A program made the position numbers and the translations under genes. The notes beneath the pieces were generated by a model. It was given only the letters and a program-made list of their open reading frames with translations, ran no database searches and was not told the DNA's origin. A DNA stretch of 64,000 nucleotides from Cyanobacteria bacterium OH_PDB_230 (GTDB lineage Bacteria; Cyanobacteriota; Vampirovibrionia; Gastranaerophilales; Gastranaerophilaceae). Position 1 is the stretch's first letter; every line of letters begins with the position of its first letter. The DNA lies in contig JAEZSO010000003.1 of NCBI GenBank assembly GCA_023421795.1, positions 186,001 to 250,000 on the forward strand, given 5' to 3'. Below, piece by piece: positions 25,792 through 33,791 of the stretch.

Positions 25792-26637
25792 CTACCCCTT
25801 AACAGCACCTTCATTTTGACCTGAGATAAAGTATTTTTGCATTGCTATAAAGAAAATAAGTATAGGGATTATTGATATAATTGAACCTGCTGCAATATAG
25901 CGCCAGTTTGCGCTGAACATACCTTGCAAATCATTTATGCCGACAGGAAGTGTATAAAGAGTTTTCTTTGTTAATACAATGCTTGGCCATAAAAATTCAC
26001 CCCAAGAACCGATAAACGTAAATATGGCAAGTACTGCTAAAGTCGGTGTAACCATAGGAATCAAAACTTTGTACCAAATCTGAAAAACGCTGCATCCGTC
26101 GATAAATGCAGCTTCTTCCATTTCTTTAGGAATGGCCAAAAAAGCCTGACGCATAAGAAAAATCCCAAATGCATTAACCGCAAAAGGCAGTATCAACCCG
26201 ACAAACCCCATAGCATTGTTAACCGAATCTACCATATTGAGTTTCAAAACAATAAGATAAACAGGAAGCATTATCGCCTGAAAAGGTACCATTATTGTAG
26301 ATAAAATCAGGTAAAAGACCCAATTCTTGCCTTTAAAATCCATTCTTGCAAGTGGATAAGCAGCTAATGCTGAAAAAATAAGATTTAATAATACAGTGAA
26401 GCCGGCTACTATTATGCTGTTCCAAAAATAAAGCATAAAGGGAATTTGCTTCCAAACGCCGACAAAATTCTCGAATGTAGGATGTTTAGGAATAAAGACA
26501 GGAGGGTATTGGAATATATTCTCGCTGCCGCCTTTTAAAGCAGTCGAAATTAACCACAGGAATGGGAATATCGACAGAATCGATACTATTATAAGTATTG
26601 TATGAATGCTAAGTGATTTTGCTAATTTTCTTATCAT
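25792..26637 (-). CDS. ABC sugar-type permease, MalG-like
   Basis: 281 aa with six membrane segments. The EAA loop is present: EEAAFIDGCSVFQIWYKVLIPMVTP (about 170-195), the site that contacts the ABC ATPase. Start and end fit carbohydrate ABC permeases (FLWLISTALKG, and the AVKG terminus). Its ATG overlaps the stop of the MalF-like permease by 4 bases. No ATPase or substrate-binding protein is encoded nearby, so those must come from elsewhere. Substrate unknown, probably a sugar, oligosaccharide or glycerol phosphate. Confidence 0.9.
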   Translation of the reverse strand: MIRKLAKSLSIHTILIIVSILSIFPFLWLISTALKGGSENIFQYPPVFIPKHPTFENFVGVWKQIPFMLYFWNSIIVAGFTVLLNLIFSALAAYPLARMDFKGKNWVFYLILSTIMVPFQAIMLPVYLIVLKLNMVDSVNNAMGFVGLILPFAVNAFGIFLMRQAFLAIPKEMEEAAFIDGCSVFQIWYKVLIPMVTPTLAVLAIFTFIGSWGEFLWPSIVLTKKTLYTLPVGINDLQGMFSANWRYIAAGSIISIIPILIFFIAMQKYFISGQNEGAVKG

Positions 26638-27539
26638 ACTTGGTACTTCTTCCCTTCAAAAAATACGATATTGATTATAGAAAAGACCATAACTATCAAA
26701 AGCAAAATTACTGAAGCAGCAGATGCTACTGATAAATCCAAGTTTTCAAATGCTCTTTCGTATATGTAATAAACAATCGTTTTTGTAGAATTTAATGGGC
26801 CACCTCTTGTCATAACATAGATTTCGGCAAATACCTTTAGAGCTGAAATAGATGAAATAGTCGTTACAAGAGCAATTGTAGGCATCAGATGGGGAATGGA
26901 TACTGTTAAATGCTTTTGAAGGAAATTAGCCCCGTCGACTTCTGCTGCTTCATATAAATCCGCAGGAGCGCTCATCAATGCTGATAGATATATCATCATA
27001 TAATAGCCGACACCCTTAAATATGGTAACCAATATAACCGAGTATATTGCAAATTTAGGATCTGTAAGCCAACCTATAGCATTTAGCCCTATGCTTTCCA
27101 TTAAATAATTCAAAATCCCCTGCTGAGCGTAAAGCCACTTAAACGCAATAGCAACAACGACAATTGATATAACAACCGGCAGATAAATCAGAACCTTATA
27201 TAAAGTAACGCATCTTATTTTCTGGTTTATTAATACCGCAAGTATGAGCGGCACAATTGCCAATATAGGCACGGCTCCAATTAAATAGATAAAAGTATTA
27301 ATTATAACTTCGTAAAACTCTTTTGATTTCAATAAGCTTACATAATTTGCCAAACCAATCCAACTTGGATTGTAAATATCTTGTGAAAAATCTTTAAAAC
27401 TAAGAATGATTGTTTCAATAAAGGGAATAAAGAAAAACAGAACCAAAATTACCAATGCAGGCAATAAAAACAGGTATGGTACATATTTTTTGTAGTATCT
27501 GTACACTCTAACATCCATTCTTAGGAATACAAGATTCAT
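26634..27539 (-). CDS. ABC sugar-type permease, MalF/UgpA-like
   Basis: 301 aa. A short basic N-terminus is followed by six membrane segments and an EAA loop, YEAAEVDGANFLQKHLTVSIPHLMP (about 200-224). The C-terminal MTRGGPLNSTKTIVYYIY is typical of the UgpA/LacF/MalF class. Two starts are possible, ATG at 27539 and an in-frame ATG seven codons later; neither has a clear ribosome-binding site. It pairs with the MalG-like gene to form the heterodimeric channel of a carbohydrate importer. Confidence 0.9.
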   Translation of the reverse strand: MNLVFLRMDVRVYRYYKKYVPYLFLLPALVILVLFFFIPFIETIILSFKDFSQDIYNPSWIGLANYVSLLKSKEFYEVIINTFIYLIGAVPILAIVPLILAVLINQKIRCVTLYKVLIYLPVVISIVVVAIAFKWLYAQQGILNYLMESIGLNAIGWLTDPKFAIYSVILVTIFKGVGYYMMIYLSALMSAPADLYEAAEVDGANFLQKHLTVSIPHLMPTIALVTTISSISALKVFAEIYVMTRGGPLNSTKTIVYYIYERAFENLDLSVASAASVILLLIVMVFSIINIVFFEGKKYQV

Positions 27540-27628
27540 TATAAATTATATATTTGTTTATAAAATCCTATAAACATAGCAATCTTTTGGCACAAAATGT
27601 TTTTATATAAATATACGTAGGAGATTTT

Positions 27629-28354
27629 ATGTCAAAATTATTATATAAACTAATTGAATTGGTTTTTGATGCTCAGAAAAAAATCCACAAAGCTAGGTAT
27701 CAAAATCACTCTAATATGGTTTTTACGAATTCTACAACAAAAACTTCTATGAATAGTGCCTGCACTTTAAGGCTTGCTTCTAAAACAGAAGAAAATAAAC
27801 GCAAAGTGGATCTTGGCGCAAAAGAACTTATAAAAAGAAATATCAAAACTCCTGAAAAACTTTTGGATTTCATCCAGACAAAAGGAACAAAAGTCTATAA
27901 AACAGCAAAAGCTGATACGATATTGAAGCTCATCGGCGAAGAAGAAGGTTTTATAACTCCTCAAAAAGGATTTAAGGCTCTTTATCTCAACTTGTTGATA
28001 GGCTTGTTGGTTGAGCATAAATTGAACATTTCATTAAAAACAAAAGAAATGTTTTTGCTAAGAGATCTACCTGTAGATATTTACATAATGTCTCATCAAT
28101 TCCATAAATGGTATGGCTTTAAAATGAAGCTACCAGGTTATGATTTTGAAACACAAGAAAAGTTTAAAAGAATCTTTAAAACCTTAGATGATAATGAAAT
28201 AAGACAATACTCTCTAGGGGAAGTAATTTCAATAAAAGAAGCAGTAGCCAGAAACGTAGAATCCATAGACTTTGTGGTCAATCTGGCAAGGGAATATGAC
28301 GGCTCTAAAAAGTCTTTAGAAAAAATAAAGGCAAAAACAGGCGCCAATGTTTAA
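27629..28354 (+). CDS. Hypothetical protein
   Basis: 241 aa, basic, predominantly helical. The ATG has GGAG 7 nt upstream, and the gene ends 22 bp before a perfect terminator, both signs of a real gene. Residues 60-130 (KELIKRNIKTPEKLLDFIQ and following) and 170-225 (YDFETQEKFKRIFKTL, VISIKEAVARNVESID) look like helix bundles. There is no signal peptide; a hydrophobic stretch LYLNLLIGLLVEH lies mid-chain but is short. I do not recognise the family. Divergent from the permeases. Confidence 0.6.
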   Translation: MSKLLYKLIELVFDAQKKIHKARYQNHSNMVFTNSTTKTSMNSACTLRLASKTEENKRKVDLGAKELIKRNIKTPEKLLDFIQTKGTKVYKTAKADTILKLIGEEEGFITPQKGFKALYLNLLIGLLVEHKLNISLKTKEMFLLRDLPVDIYIMSHQFHKWYGFKMKLPGYDFETQEKFKRIFKTLDDNEIRQYSLGEVISIKEAVARNVESIDFVVNLAREYDGSKKSLEKIKAKTGANV

Positions 28355-28376
28355 TTAAACAATTGTTAAAAACTTT

Positions 28377-28406
28377 AAAGAAATCAAGCATATGCTTGAT
28401 TTCTTT
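28377..28406 (+). terminator. Perfect-palindrome terminator
   Basis: A 30-bp perfect palindrome, arms AAAGAAATCAAGCA / TGCTTGATTTCTTT meeting at TA, followed by ATTTT. It closes the gene ending at 28354. Confidence 0.85.
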
Positions 28407-28464
28407 ATTTTGCCTTAAAGAGTTGCCGGAGTTAAATTTCATCTATCAGAAGGAGTTTTCATTC

Positions 28465-28493
28465 TTGCGTTATCTAAAAATTAGACTTACAAT
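28465..28493 (+). promoter_or_regulatory. Candidate hppA promoter
   Basis: TTGCGT, 17 nt spacer, TACAAT. The leader it would produce (about 60 nt) contains a small hairpin AACAGTT-ACTA-AACTGTT at 28519-28536 and AAAGGAGA before the ATG. Confidence 0.45.
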
Positions 28494-28562
28494 TATCTTA
28501 TGTTATTAGGAGAAATAGAACAGTTACTAAACTGTTATAGAGAATAGTTAAAGGAGAAGAGA

Positions 28563-30989
28563 ATGACTTATCTAGACAAATTCTTCAAGTCAATGAAGTC
28601 AATGTGGCTGATGCTTTTTACATTGTCGTTCATTGCTGCTCCTGCTTTTGCTGGTGAGGCCGACTTGGTTGTTCCAGACATAGCGGGCGCAAATCCACTC
28701 TACCACACCCTATTGTTATGTGGTATTGGGGTTTCTGTATTAGGTCTACTTTGGGGTGTAAAAGCTTTCTTTGATGTAAAAAAGCTAAAAGCGCATCAAT
28801 CTATGACTGAAATCGGTAACCTGATTTTTGAAACTTGTAAAACATACCTTATTCAACAAGGTAAATTCTTACTTGTTTTAGAAGTATTGATTGCAATATG
28901 TATTGCGTTCTACTTCGGAGTTCTTCAACAAATGGGAGTCAAAGAAGTAGGAATCATCCTTGCATGGTCAGTTATCGGTATTCTTGGTTCTTATGGCGTT
29001 GCTTGGTTCGGCATCAGAATGAACACACTTGCAAACGCAAGAACTGCTTTTGCCGCACTTGAAGGCAAACCATTGAACATCTTGAACATTCCATTAAGAG
29101 CTGGAATGAGTATTGGTGTTCTTCTTGTGAGCGTTGAGTTAATAATGATGTTAATCATCTTATTATTTGTACCAGGACACCTTGCCGGTGCTTGTTTTAT
29201 CGGTTTCGCTATCGGTGAATCACTAGGTGCATCTGCTCTACGTGTAGCCGGTGGTATCTTTACAAAAATTGCTGACATTGGTTCAGACTTAATGAAAATT
29301 CAATTTGGTATCAAAGAAGACGATCCAAGAAACCCTGGTGTAATCGCAGATTGTACCGGTGACAATGCTGGAGACTCTGTAGGGCCTACAGCTGACGGAT
29401 TTGAAACTTACGGTGTAACCGGTGTTGCTCTTGTAAGCTTTATTTTGCTTGGCGTAGTGGGTTCACACAACCAAGTAGTTTTATTGACATGGATTTTCGT
29501 AATGAGATTCTTGATGATTATCACATCAGTTGTTGCATACTGGCTAAACGATGTTGTTAATAAAGTATTCTACTCAAACAAACCAAAACTTGACTTTGAA
29601 GCTCCATTAACAAACCTTGTATGGATTACTTCAATTCTGTCTATCTTAATGACATTTGGCGTAAGCCACTATTTATTACAACCAATGGGCGGAAACCTCT
29701 GGTTAATATTATCAATCATAATAAGTTGCGGAACTTTAGGTGCTGCGTTAATTCCTGAATTTACAAAAGTATTTACAAGTCCAAAAGCTAAACATACATT
29801 AGAAGTTGTTACTGCTTCAAGAGAAGGCGGTTCTTCGTTAACAATTCTATCCGGTCTTGTTTCAGGTAATTTCTCTGCTTTCTGGATCGGCATGGTAATT
29901 GTATTCTTAATGGCAATTGCATACGCTGCAAGCACACATATCCCAGAAGCAGTAATGGTGTATTCATCAGTATTTGCTTTCGGTCTTGTTGCATTCGGAT
30001 TCTTGGGAATGGGACCTGTCACTATAGCTGTTGACAGCTACGGCCCTGTTACTGACAATGCTCAATCAGTATATGAATTGTCACTTATTGAAGAACAACC
30101 TGAAATCGCTTCAAAAATTAAAGAAGAGTATGGATTTGAGCCTGATTTTGAAAGGGCTAAAAAATACTTGGAAGAAAATGATGGAGCAGGTAACACGTTC
30201 AAAGCTACTTCTAAGCCGGTACTTATTGGTACAGCTGTAGTTGGAGCTACAACGATGATCTTCTCGTTGATTCTTGTAATCAAAAACACATTAGGAATCG
30301 AGCCAGAAGCTGTTCTTAACCTGTTGAACCCATACACACTATTAGGTTTATTAACAGGTGGTGCGGTAATTTACTGGTTCTCAGGTGCATCTATGCAAGC
30401 TGTTACAACTGGTGCTTATAGAGCGGTTAAATTCATCAAAGAAAATATTAACCTTGAATCAACAGAAAAAGCAGCTAACGTAGAAAATTCAAAAGAAGTA
30501 GTGAAAATATGTACAGTATACGCTCAAAAAGGTATGTTCAACATATTTATTGCACTATTCTCTTTTGCTTTAGCATTAGCTTGTTTATCAGCACCAACCA
30601 ACAGCAACCTTCCTGTATCGTTCTTCGTAAGCTATCTGATAGCTATCGCTATCTTTGGTTTATTCCAGGCGGTATTTATGGCAAATGCAGGCGGATGTTG
30701 GGATAATGCTAAGAAAATCGTTGAAGTAGACTTGAATGAAAAAGGTACCGACCTTCACGACGCTACAGTTGTAGGCGATACTGTTGGTGACCCGTTCAAA
30801 GATACTTCTTCAGTTGCGATGAACCCAATAATCAAATTCACAACATTATTTGGATTATTGGCAATGGAAATTTCTATTAACGAATCATTCAGAGCTTTCG
30901 CTCCAAAAGTTGGAATTGTCTTATTTATAATTGCAATCATATTCGTAATTAGATCTTTCTACTCAATGAGAATACCAGTAGATAAATAA
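28563..30989 (+). CDS. hppA: Membrane-bound ion-translocating pyrophosphatase
   Basis: 808 aa. Hydrolyses PPi to pump H+ and/or Na+ across the membrane. About 15 membrane helices follow an N-terminal signal-like segment (ending APAFAGEA). The substrate motifs are present in a divergent form: EDDPRNPGVIADCTGDNAGD, then GPTADGFETYG, where classical enzymes have VGDNVGD and GADLFESY; also DSYGPVTDNAQS and GDTVGDPFKDTS. The GNTFKATSKP segment has Lys where K+-dependent enzymes have Ala, suggesting a K+-independent enzyme. The divergent motifs point to the Bacteroides/Chlorobium-like branch, some of which are Na+-regulated proton pumps. Ion specificity is inferred. Confidence 0.93.
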   Translation: MTYLDKFFKSMKSMWLMLFTLSFIAAPAFAGEADLVVPDIAGANPLYHTLLLCGIGVSVLGLLWGVKAFFDVKKLKAHQSMTEIGNLIFETCKTYLIQQGKFLLVLEVLIAICIAFYFGVLQQMGVKEVGIILAWSVIGILGSYGVAWFGIRMNTLANARTAFAALEGKPLNILNIPLRAGMSIGVLLVSVELIMMLIILLFVPGHLAGACFIGFAIGESLGASALRVAGGIFTKIADIGSDLMKIQFGIKEDDPRNPGVIADCTGDNAGDSVGPTADGFETYGVTGVALVSFILLGVVGSHNQVVLLTWIFVMRFLMIITSVVAYWLNDVVNKVFYSNKPKLDFEAPLTNLVWITSILSILMTFGVSHYLLQPMGGNLWLILSIIISCGTLGAALIPEFTKVFTSPKAKHTLEVVTASREGGSSLTILSGLVSGNFSAFWIGMVIVFLMAIAYAASTHIPEAVMVYSSVFAFGLVAFGFLGMGPVTIAVDSYGPVTDNAQSVYELSLIEEQPEIASKIKEEYGFEPDFERAKKYLEENDGAGNTFKATSKPVLIGTAVVGATTMIFSLILVIKNTLGIEPEAVLNLLNPYTLLGLLTGGAVIYWFSGASMQAVTTGAYRAVKFIKENINLESTEKAANVENSKEVVKICTVYAQKGMFNIFIALFSFALALACLSAPTNSNLPVSFFVSYLIAIAIFGLFQAVFMANAGGCWDNAKKIVEVDLNEKGTDLHDATVVGDTVGDPFKDTSSVAMNPIIKFTTLFGLLAMEISINESFRAFAPKVGIVLFIIAIIFVIRSFYSMRIPVDK

Positions 30990-31011
30990 TTTATCTCAAG
31001 TATAAACTAAG

Positions 31012-31038
31012 AGCCGTTTGAGAAATCAAGCGGCTTTT
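31012..31038 (+). terminator. hppA terminator
   Basis: AGCCGTTTGA-GAAA-TCAAGCGGCT (one G-T pair) then TTTT, 22 bp after the hppA stop. Confidence 0.8.
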
Positions 31039-31143
31039 AATTTGGAGAATTGAATTTTTCTAGTCTTTTAGGGTAATGAAATAATTTTACTATTGTTAGA
31101 ATCTATAGAATAAGTCTGTCGCCCCAAATAAAAGGAGTATAAA

Positions 31144-31440
31144 ATGACAAGTAAAGAAACATTTTTAAAACAAATAGAAGCACAAGAAAAAAGATGGAAA
31201 GCTCAAATGATGGATTTGGATGCTAAGGCCACCGCTTTTGAAGCAAAAACACGCAAAGAATTTGACAAATGTATGGATGATCTTGAAGAAAAGTTCAATG
31301 AAGCAAAAATAAAAGCTGAAGAATTAAAGAAAATGAACGAAGAAACTTGGAAGCAGATTGGTAATAACGCCTCTAATGCTTGGGATGCTCTCAGTTATAA
31401 AATAAACGAGATGATTTCTAAAATGTCCACCAAAAAATAG
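31144..31440 (+). CDS. Small coiled-coil protein
   Basis: 98 aa, highly charged and almost entirely helical, with heptad-like spacing over residues 5-75 (KQIEAQEKRWKAQMMDLDAK, then DDLEEKFNEAKIKAEELKKM). No signal peptide or membrane span. AAAGGAG lies 7 nt before the ATG. The composition resembles small apolipoprotein- or tropomyosin-like coiled coils, but no function can be given. Its stop codon lies inside a bidirectional terminator shared with the convergent ferritin-like gene. Confidence 0.7.
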   Translation: MTSKETFLKQIEAQEKRWKAQMMDLDAKATAFEAKTRKEFDKCMDDLEEKFNEAKIKAEELKKMNEETWKQIGNNASNAWDALSYKINEMISKMSTKK

Positions 31441-31458
31441 GGTTAAAACCCTATTTTT
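31433..31458. terminator. Bidirectional terminator spanning two stop codons
   Basis: AAAAATAGGG-TTAAAA-CCCTATTTTT. The left arm contains the TAG of the coiled-coil gene; the right arm contains the TAG of the convergent ferritin-like gene. Confidence 0.85.
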
Positions 31459-31756
31459 CAAGCTCTTCAATCATTTCTTCGACTTCTTTTTTGCCGTGTT
31501 TGTAATATTCAAATTCTTCAGGATCGAGGTATTCTAAAAGTTTCAGAAACTCGCCGGCGTGTTCTTTTTCTTCATTCGCTATATCTTTAAGGACCTTTTT
31601 AGACAGTTTATCATCTATAGAATCATGCAATTGCATATACAGCTGTATTGCTTCATATTCGGCTGCAATGTTATATCTTATAGTTCTAATTAATTCTTCT
31701 TTTGTAAGCTTGCGGCTTGCATTCATTGCAACAAACGGGTTTGAAAATTCAGGCAT
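31451..31756 (-). CDS. Ferritin-like / rubrerythrin-type small protein
   Basis: 101 aa. Two helices carry di-iron-type ligands: RYNIAAEYEAIQLYMQLHDS (E-Y-E pattern near residue 35) and IANEEKEHAGEFLKLLEYLDP with the ExxH motif near residue 65. The size and motif spacing resemble half-ferritins that assemble as dimers of two-helix units, the class that includes encapsulated ferritins. No encapsulin gene is seen. Likely role is iron or peroxide handling in the cytoplasm. GGAG precedes the ATG, and a palindrome at 31835-31849 lies about 80 bp upstream. Confidence 0.75.
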   Translation of the reverse strand: MPEFSNPFVAMNASRKLTKEELIRTIRYNIAAEYEAIQLYMQLHDSIDDKLSKKVLKDIANEEKEHAGEFLKLLEYLDPEEFEYYKHGKKEVEEMIEELEK

Positions 31757-31834
31757 AATAATCTCCTTTTTCTGTGGAATATAGATAATTTATGAGATAA
31801 ACCTGAAAAAAACATCCTGCCCAGGTATAGGTTT

Positions 31835-31849
31835 TGAAGTGTCACTTCA
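31835..31849. promoter_or_regulatory. Palindrome, possible operator
   Basis: TGAAGTG-T-CACTTCA, 7-bp perfect arms around one base, upstream of the ferritin-like gene and past the terminator of the signalling operon. A repressor site is possible. Confidence 0.35.
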
Positions 31850-31860
31850 GATGAATAGCA

Positions 31861-31898
31861 AAAAAAAGGTAACAATGAAATCACATTATTACCTTTTT
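31861..31898 (-). terminator. Signalling-operon terminator
   Basis: AAAAAGGTAA pairs with TTACCTTTTT, extended inward by AATG/CATT past one mismatch. Lies just after the pentapeptide-repeat gene, the last of five same-strand genes. Confidence 0.75.
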
Positions 31899-31920
31899 CA
31901 ACATCTTTTCTTTATTTTGA

Positions 31921-32451
31921 CTAGTAGTCTTCGCTTGAAACGTCATCTTCATCATCCAAAGAGGATAAATCTCTTGAAGAAGATGTATCAAAATCTTCTG
32001 GTAGAAGTTCTGGATCAGGCCAAAGAGTTGTCTCATCATATCTTGAAGCGTTTAAGTTTTCACTTGCGCTGAAGTCTGAATTCGTAAGATCAGCTTCTAT
32101 AAAAATGCTGCCGGCCATATCAGCATCTGTAAAATTGCAAAAATCGACTTTGGCAAAGCTAAAATCAGTGCCATTAACTAATGAACCTGAAAAATCGGAT
32201 TCTATTATAGTCGCTCTTGTGAAATCTGCGGCTTTTAATTCGCACTCTGTGAAGTTTACAATTGATAGGTGACTATCATTAAATGAACTGCCTGATAAAT
32301 CCGCTTTGGAAAAATCTATGCCGTCTAGGTTTGAATTAGAAAAGTCCAATTCGCTTAAATCAAGTTCTTGTTCACCGATAGACGCTTTATAATCGGCGTA
32401 TTCACTCGGCTTTTTTAAAATTAATTCCAGTAGTTCTTCTTTTGAATGCAT
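31921..32451 (-). CDS. Pentapeptide-repeat protein
   Basis: 176 aa. Residues 30-135 consist of about 18 A(D/N)LXX repeats (for example LSELDFSNSNLDGIDFSKAD), which fold as a square right-handed beta-helix. An acidic Ser/Asp-rich tail follows (DTSSSRDLSSLDDEDDVSS). The short N-terminal region HSKEELLELILKKP may be a helix. The role of such repeats is usually binding; none is indicated here. It is the last gene in the operon with two response regulators, 14 bp after the nearer one. Confidence 0.9.
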   Translation of the reverse strand: MHSKEELLELILKKPSEYADYKASIGEQELDLSELDFSNSNLDGIDFSKADLSGSSFNDSHLSIVNFTECELKAADFTRATIIESDFSGSLVNGTDFSFAKVDFCNFTDADMAGSIFIEADLTNSDFSASENLNASRYDETTLWPDPELLPEDFDTSSSRDLSSLDDEDDVSSEDY

Positions 32452-32465
32452 TTTTTCTATTCTCC

Positions 32466-33095
32466 TTAATCGTCAATTATTTTCATCTGCATAGCTAAAA
32501 GAACCGCTTGTGTGCGGTTAGAAACCTTTAATTTTTTAAATATACTGTTTAAATGTGTTTTTACAGTTACTTCTCTGACAAAAAGTTTCTCGGCAATAGA
32601 GTTATTGCTTGCACCTTGAGAAACCATTTTTAAAACCTCTTTTTCCCTTTGGGTCAATGGCTCGATGTCTCCTTCAATACTGAAAGAATAATCAATTTGT
32701 TTTGTCTTTGTTTTTTGCCAGTTTGAACGTCTTAAAAGAGCCTCAATTCTTGCTAAAAGGTTAGGCAAAATAAAAGGTTTTGTAATATAATCATCTGCTC
32801 CGAACTTGAGCCCTGAAATCTGTTTTTGTTCTTCATTTACAGCCGTAATCATAATTATTGGCATAGATTCAGTCTTTTTATTTGATCTTATTGCCTTTAA
32901 TGTGGACCATCCATCCAGGTTTGGCATCATTACATCCAGAAGAGCTAAATCATAGTCAGTAGTATTTTTAGAAAGTTTGTTTAATGCCTTAACTCCATCA
33001 GTAGCGACTTCGACATCATAGCCATACATCGGCAGTGCATCAGCCAAGTATTTAGGATTATCATCTATTAATAATATTTTTGCTATTGATGACAT
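32466..33095 (-). CDS. NarL/LuxR-family response regulator
   Basis: 209 aa. The receiver domain (1-120) has the acidic pocket LIDDN, phospho-acceptor Asp54 in LLDVMMP, a conserved Thr (MITAV) and Lys in TKPF. The C-terminal LuxR-type helix-turn-helix (about 145-205) begins PLTQREKEVLKMVSQGASN and contains EVTVKTHLNSIFKKL. It is a DNA-binding transcription factor activated by phosphorylation. No histidine kinase is encoded in the window. In an operon with a second regulator. Confidence 0.92.
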   Translation of the reverse strand: MSSIAKILLIDDNPKYLADALPMYGYDVEVATDGVKALNKLSKNTTDYDLALLDVMMPNLDGWSTLKAIRSNKKTESMPIIMITAVNEEQKQISGLKFGADDYITKPFILPNLLARIEALLRRSNWQKTKTKQIDYSFSIEGDIEPLTQREKEVLKMVSQGASNNSIAEKLFVREVTVKTHLNSIFKKLKVSNRTQAVLLAMQMKIIDD

Positions 33096-33140
33096 TGAGT
33101 CTCTCCTGTGTCTTTATTTTAATTGGAATTACTATATAAA

Positions 33141-33791
33141 TCAAATAATGTTATGATTTAAAGCTTTTATTGCCGCCTTTGTCCTGTCTTCCACCCCGAG
33201 TTTTTGAATGATGCTGCTTACATGAACCTTTACCGTGTTGACGCTAAGCTTGAGTTTTTTGGATATTTCATTATTATTATACCCTTCTCTGATAAGTTTT
33301 AAAACCTCTTTTTCTCTGGAAGTAAGGTTATAATCATTTATTTCTTGTAGTTTTGTTTCTTCTTTATCTTTAGACACTGCGTTGAGGATGACTTGAGCTA
33401 CTTTAGAATCGAACCAAACAGCACCTTCTATAACAGAGAGAACTATCTCTGCAAGCCTATCAGGGTTAATGTCTTTTGAACAATAGGCGTTAGCTCCTGC
33501 TTTTATAGAATCCAGGACTTCTTCTTCGCTGTTGTGAGAAGTCAAAATTATAACTTTAGTATCCGGTAAAAATTTCTTTATTGCCTGTGTAGCTTCAATT
33601 CCATCTATGCCAGGAAGGCCCAAGTCCATTATAATGGCATCTATTCTTTCTTTTTTTGCAATAGAAATGGCGTCTTCGGCGGTGCCGGCTTCAAAAAGAG
33701 CATTCACAAAATCTTTTGTTTCAAAAGCCGTTTTCAATCCAAAACGGATCAATGCGTGATCTTCAACTATCAAAAGATTATATGTTTGCAT
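33141..33791 (-). CDS. NarL/LuxR-family response regulator
   Basis: 216 aa. Receiver domain with VEDH, phospho-acceptor Asp56 in IIMDLGLPG, Thr in ILTSH and Lys in YCSKD; then LuxR helix-turn-helix (about 150-212) with LTSREKEVLKLIREGYNN and SVNTVKVHVSSIIQKLGV. Its ATG overlaps the stop of the upstream TPR gene (TAATG), with AAAGGAG inside that gene's end, so it is translationally coupled to it. Paralogous in layout, but not close in sequence, to the regulator at 32466. Confidence 0.92.
   Translation of the reverse strand: MQTYNLLIVEDHALIRFGLKTAFETKDFVNALFEAGTAEDAISIAKKERIDAIIMDLGLPGIDGIEATQAIKKFLPDTKVIILTSHNSEEEVLDSIKAGANAYCSKDINPDRLAEIVLSVIEGAVWFDSKVAQVILNAVSKDKEETKLQEINDYNLTSREKEVLKLIREGYNNNEISKKLKLSVNTVKVHVSSIIQKLGVEDRTKAAIKALNHNII

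Noticed and set aside
29669..30022. 117-codon minus-strand frame
   Set aside because: Antisense shadow of the pyrophosphatase gene.
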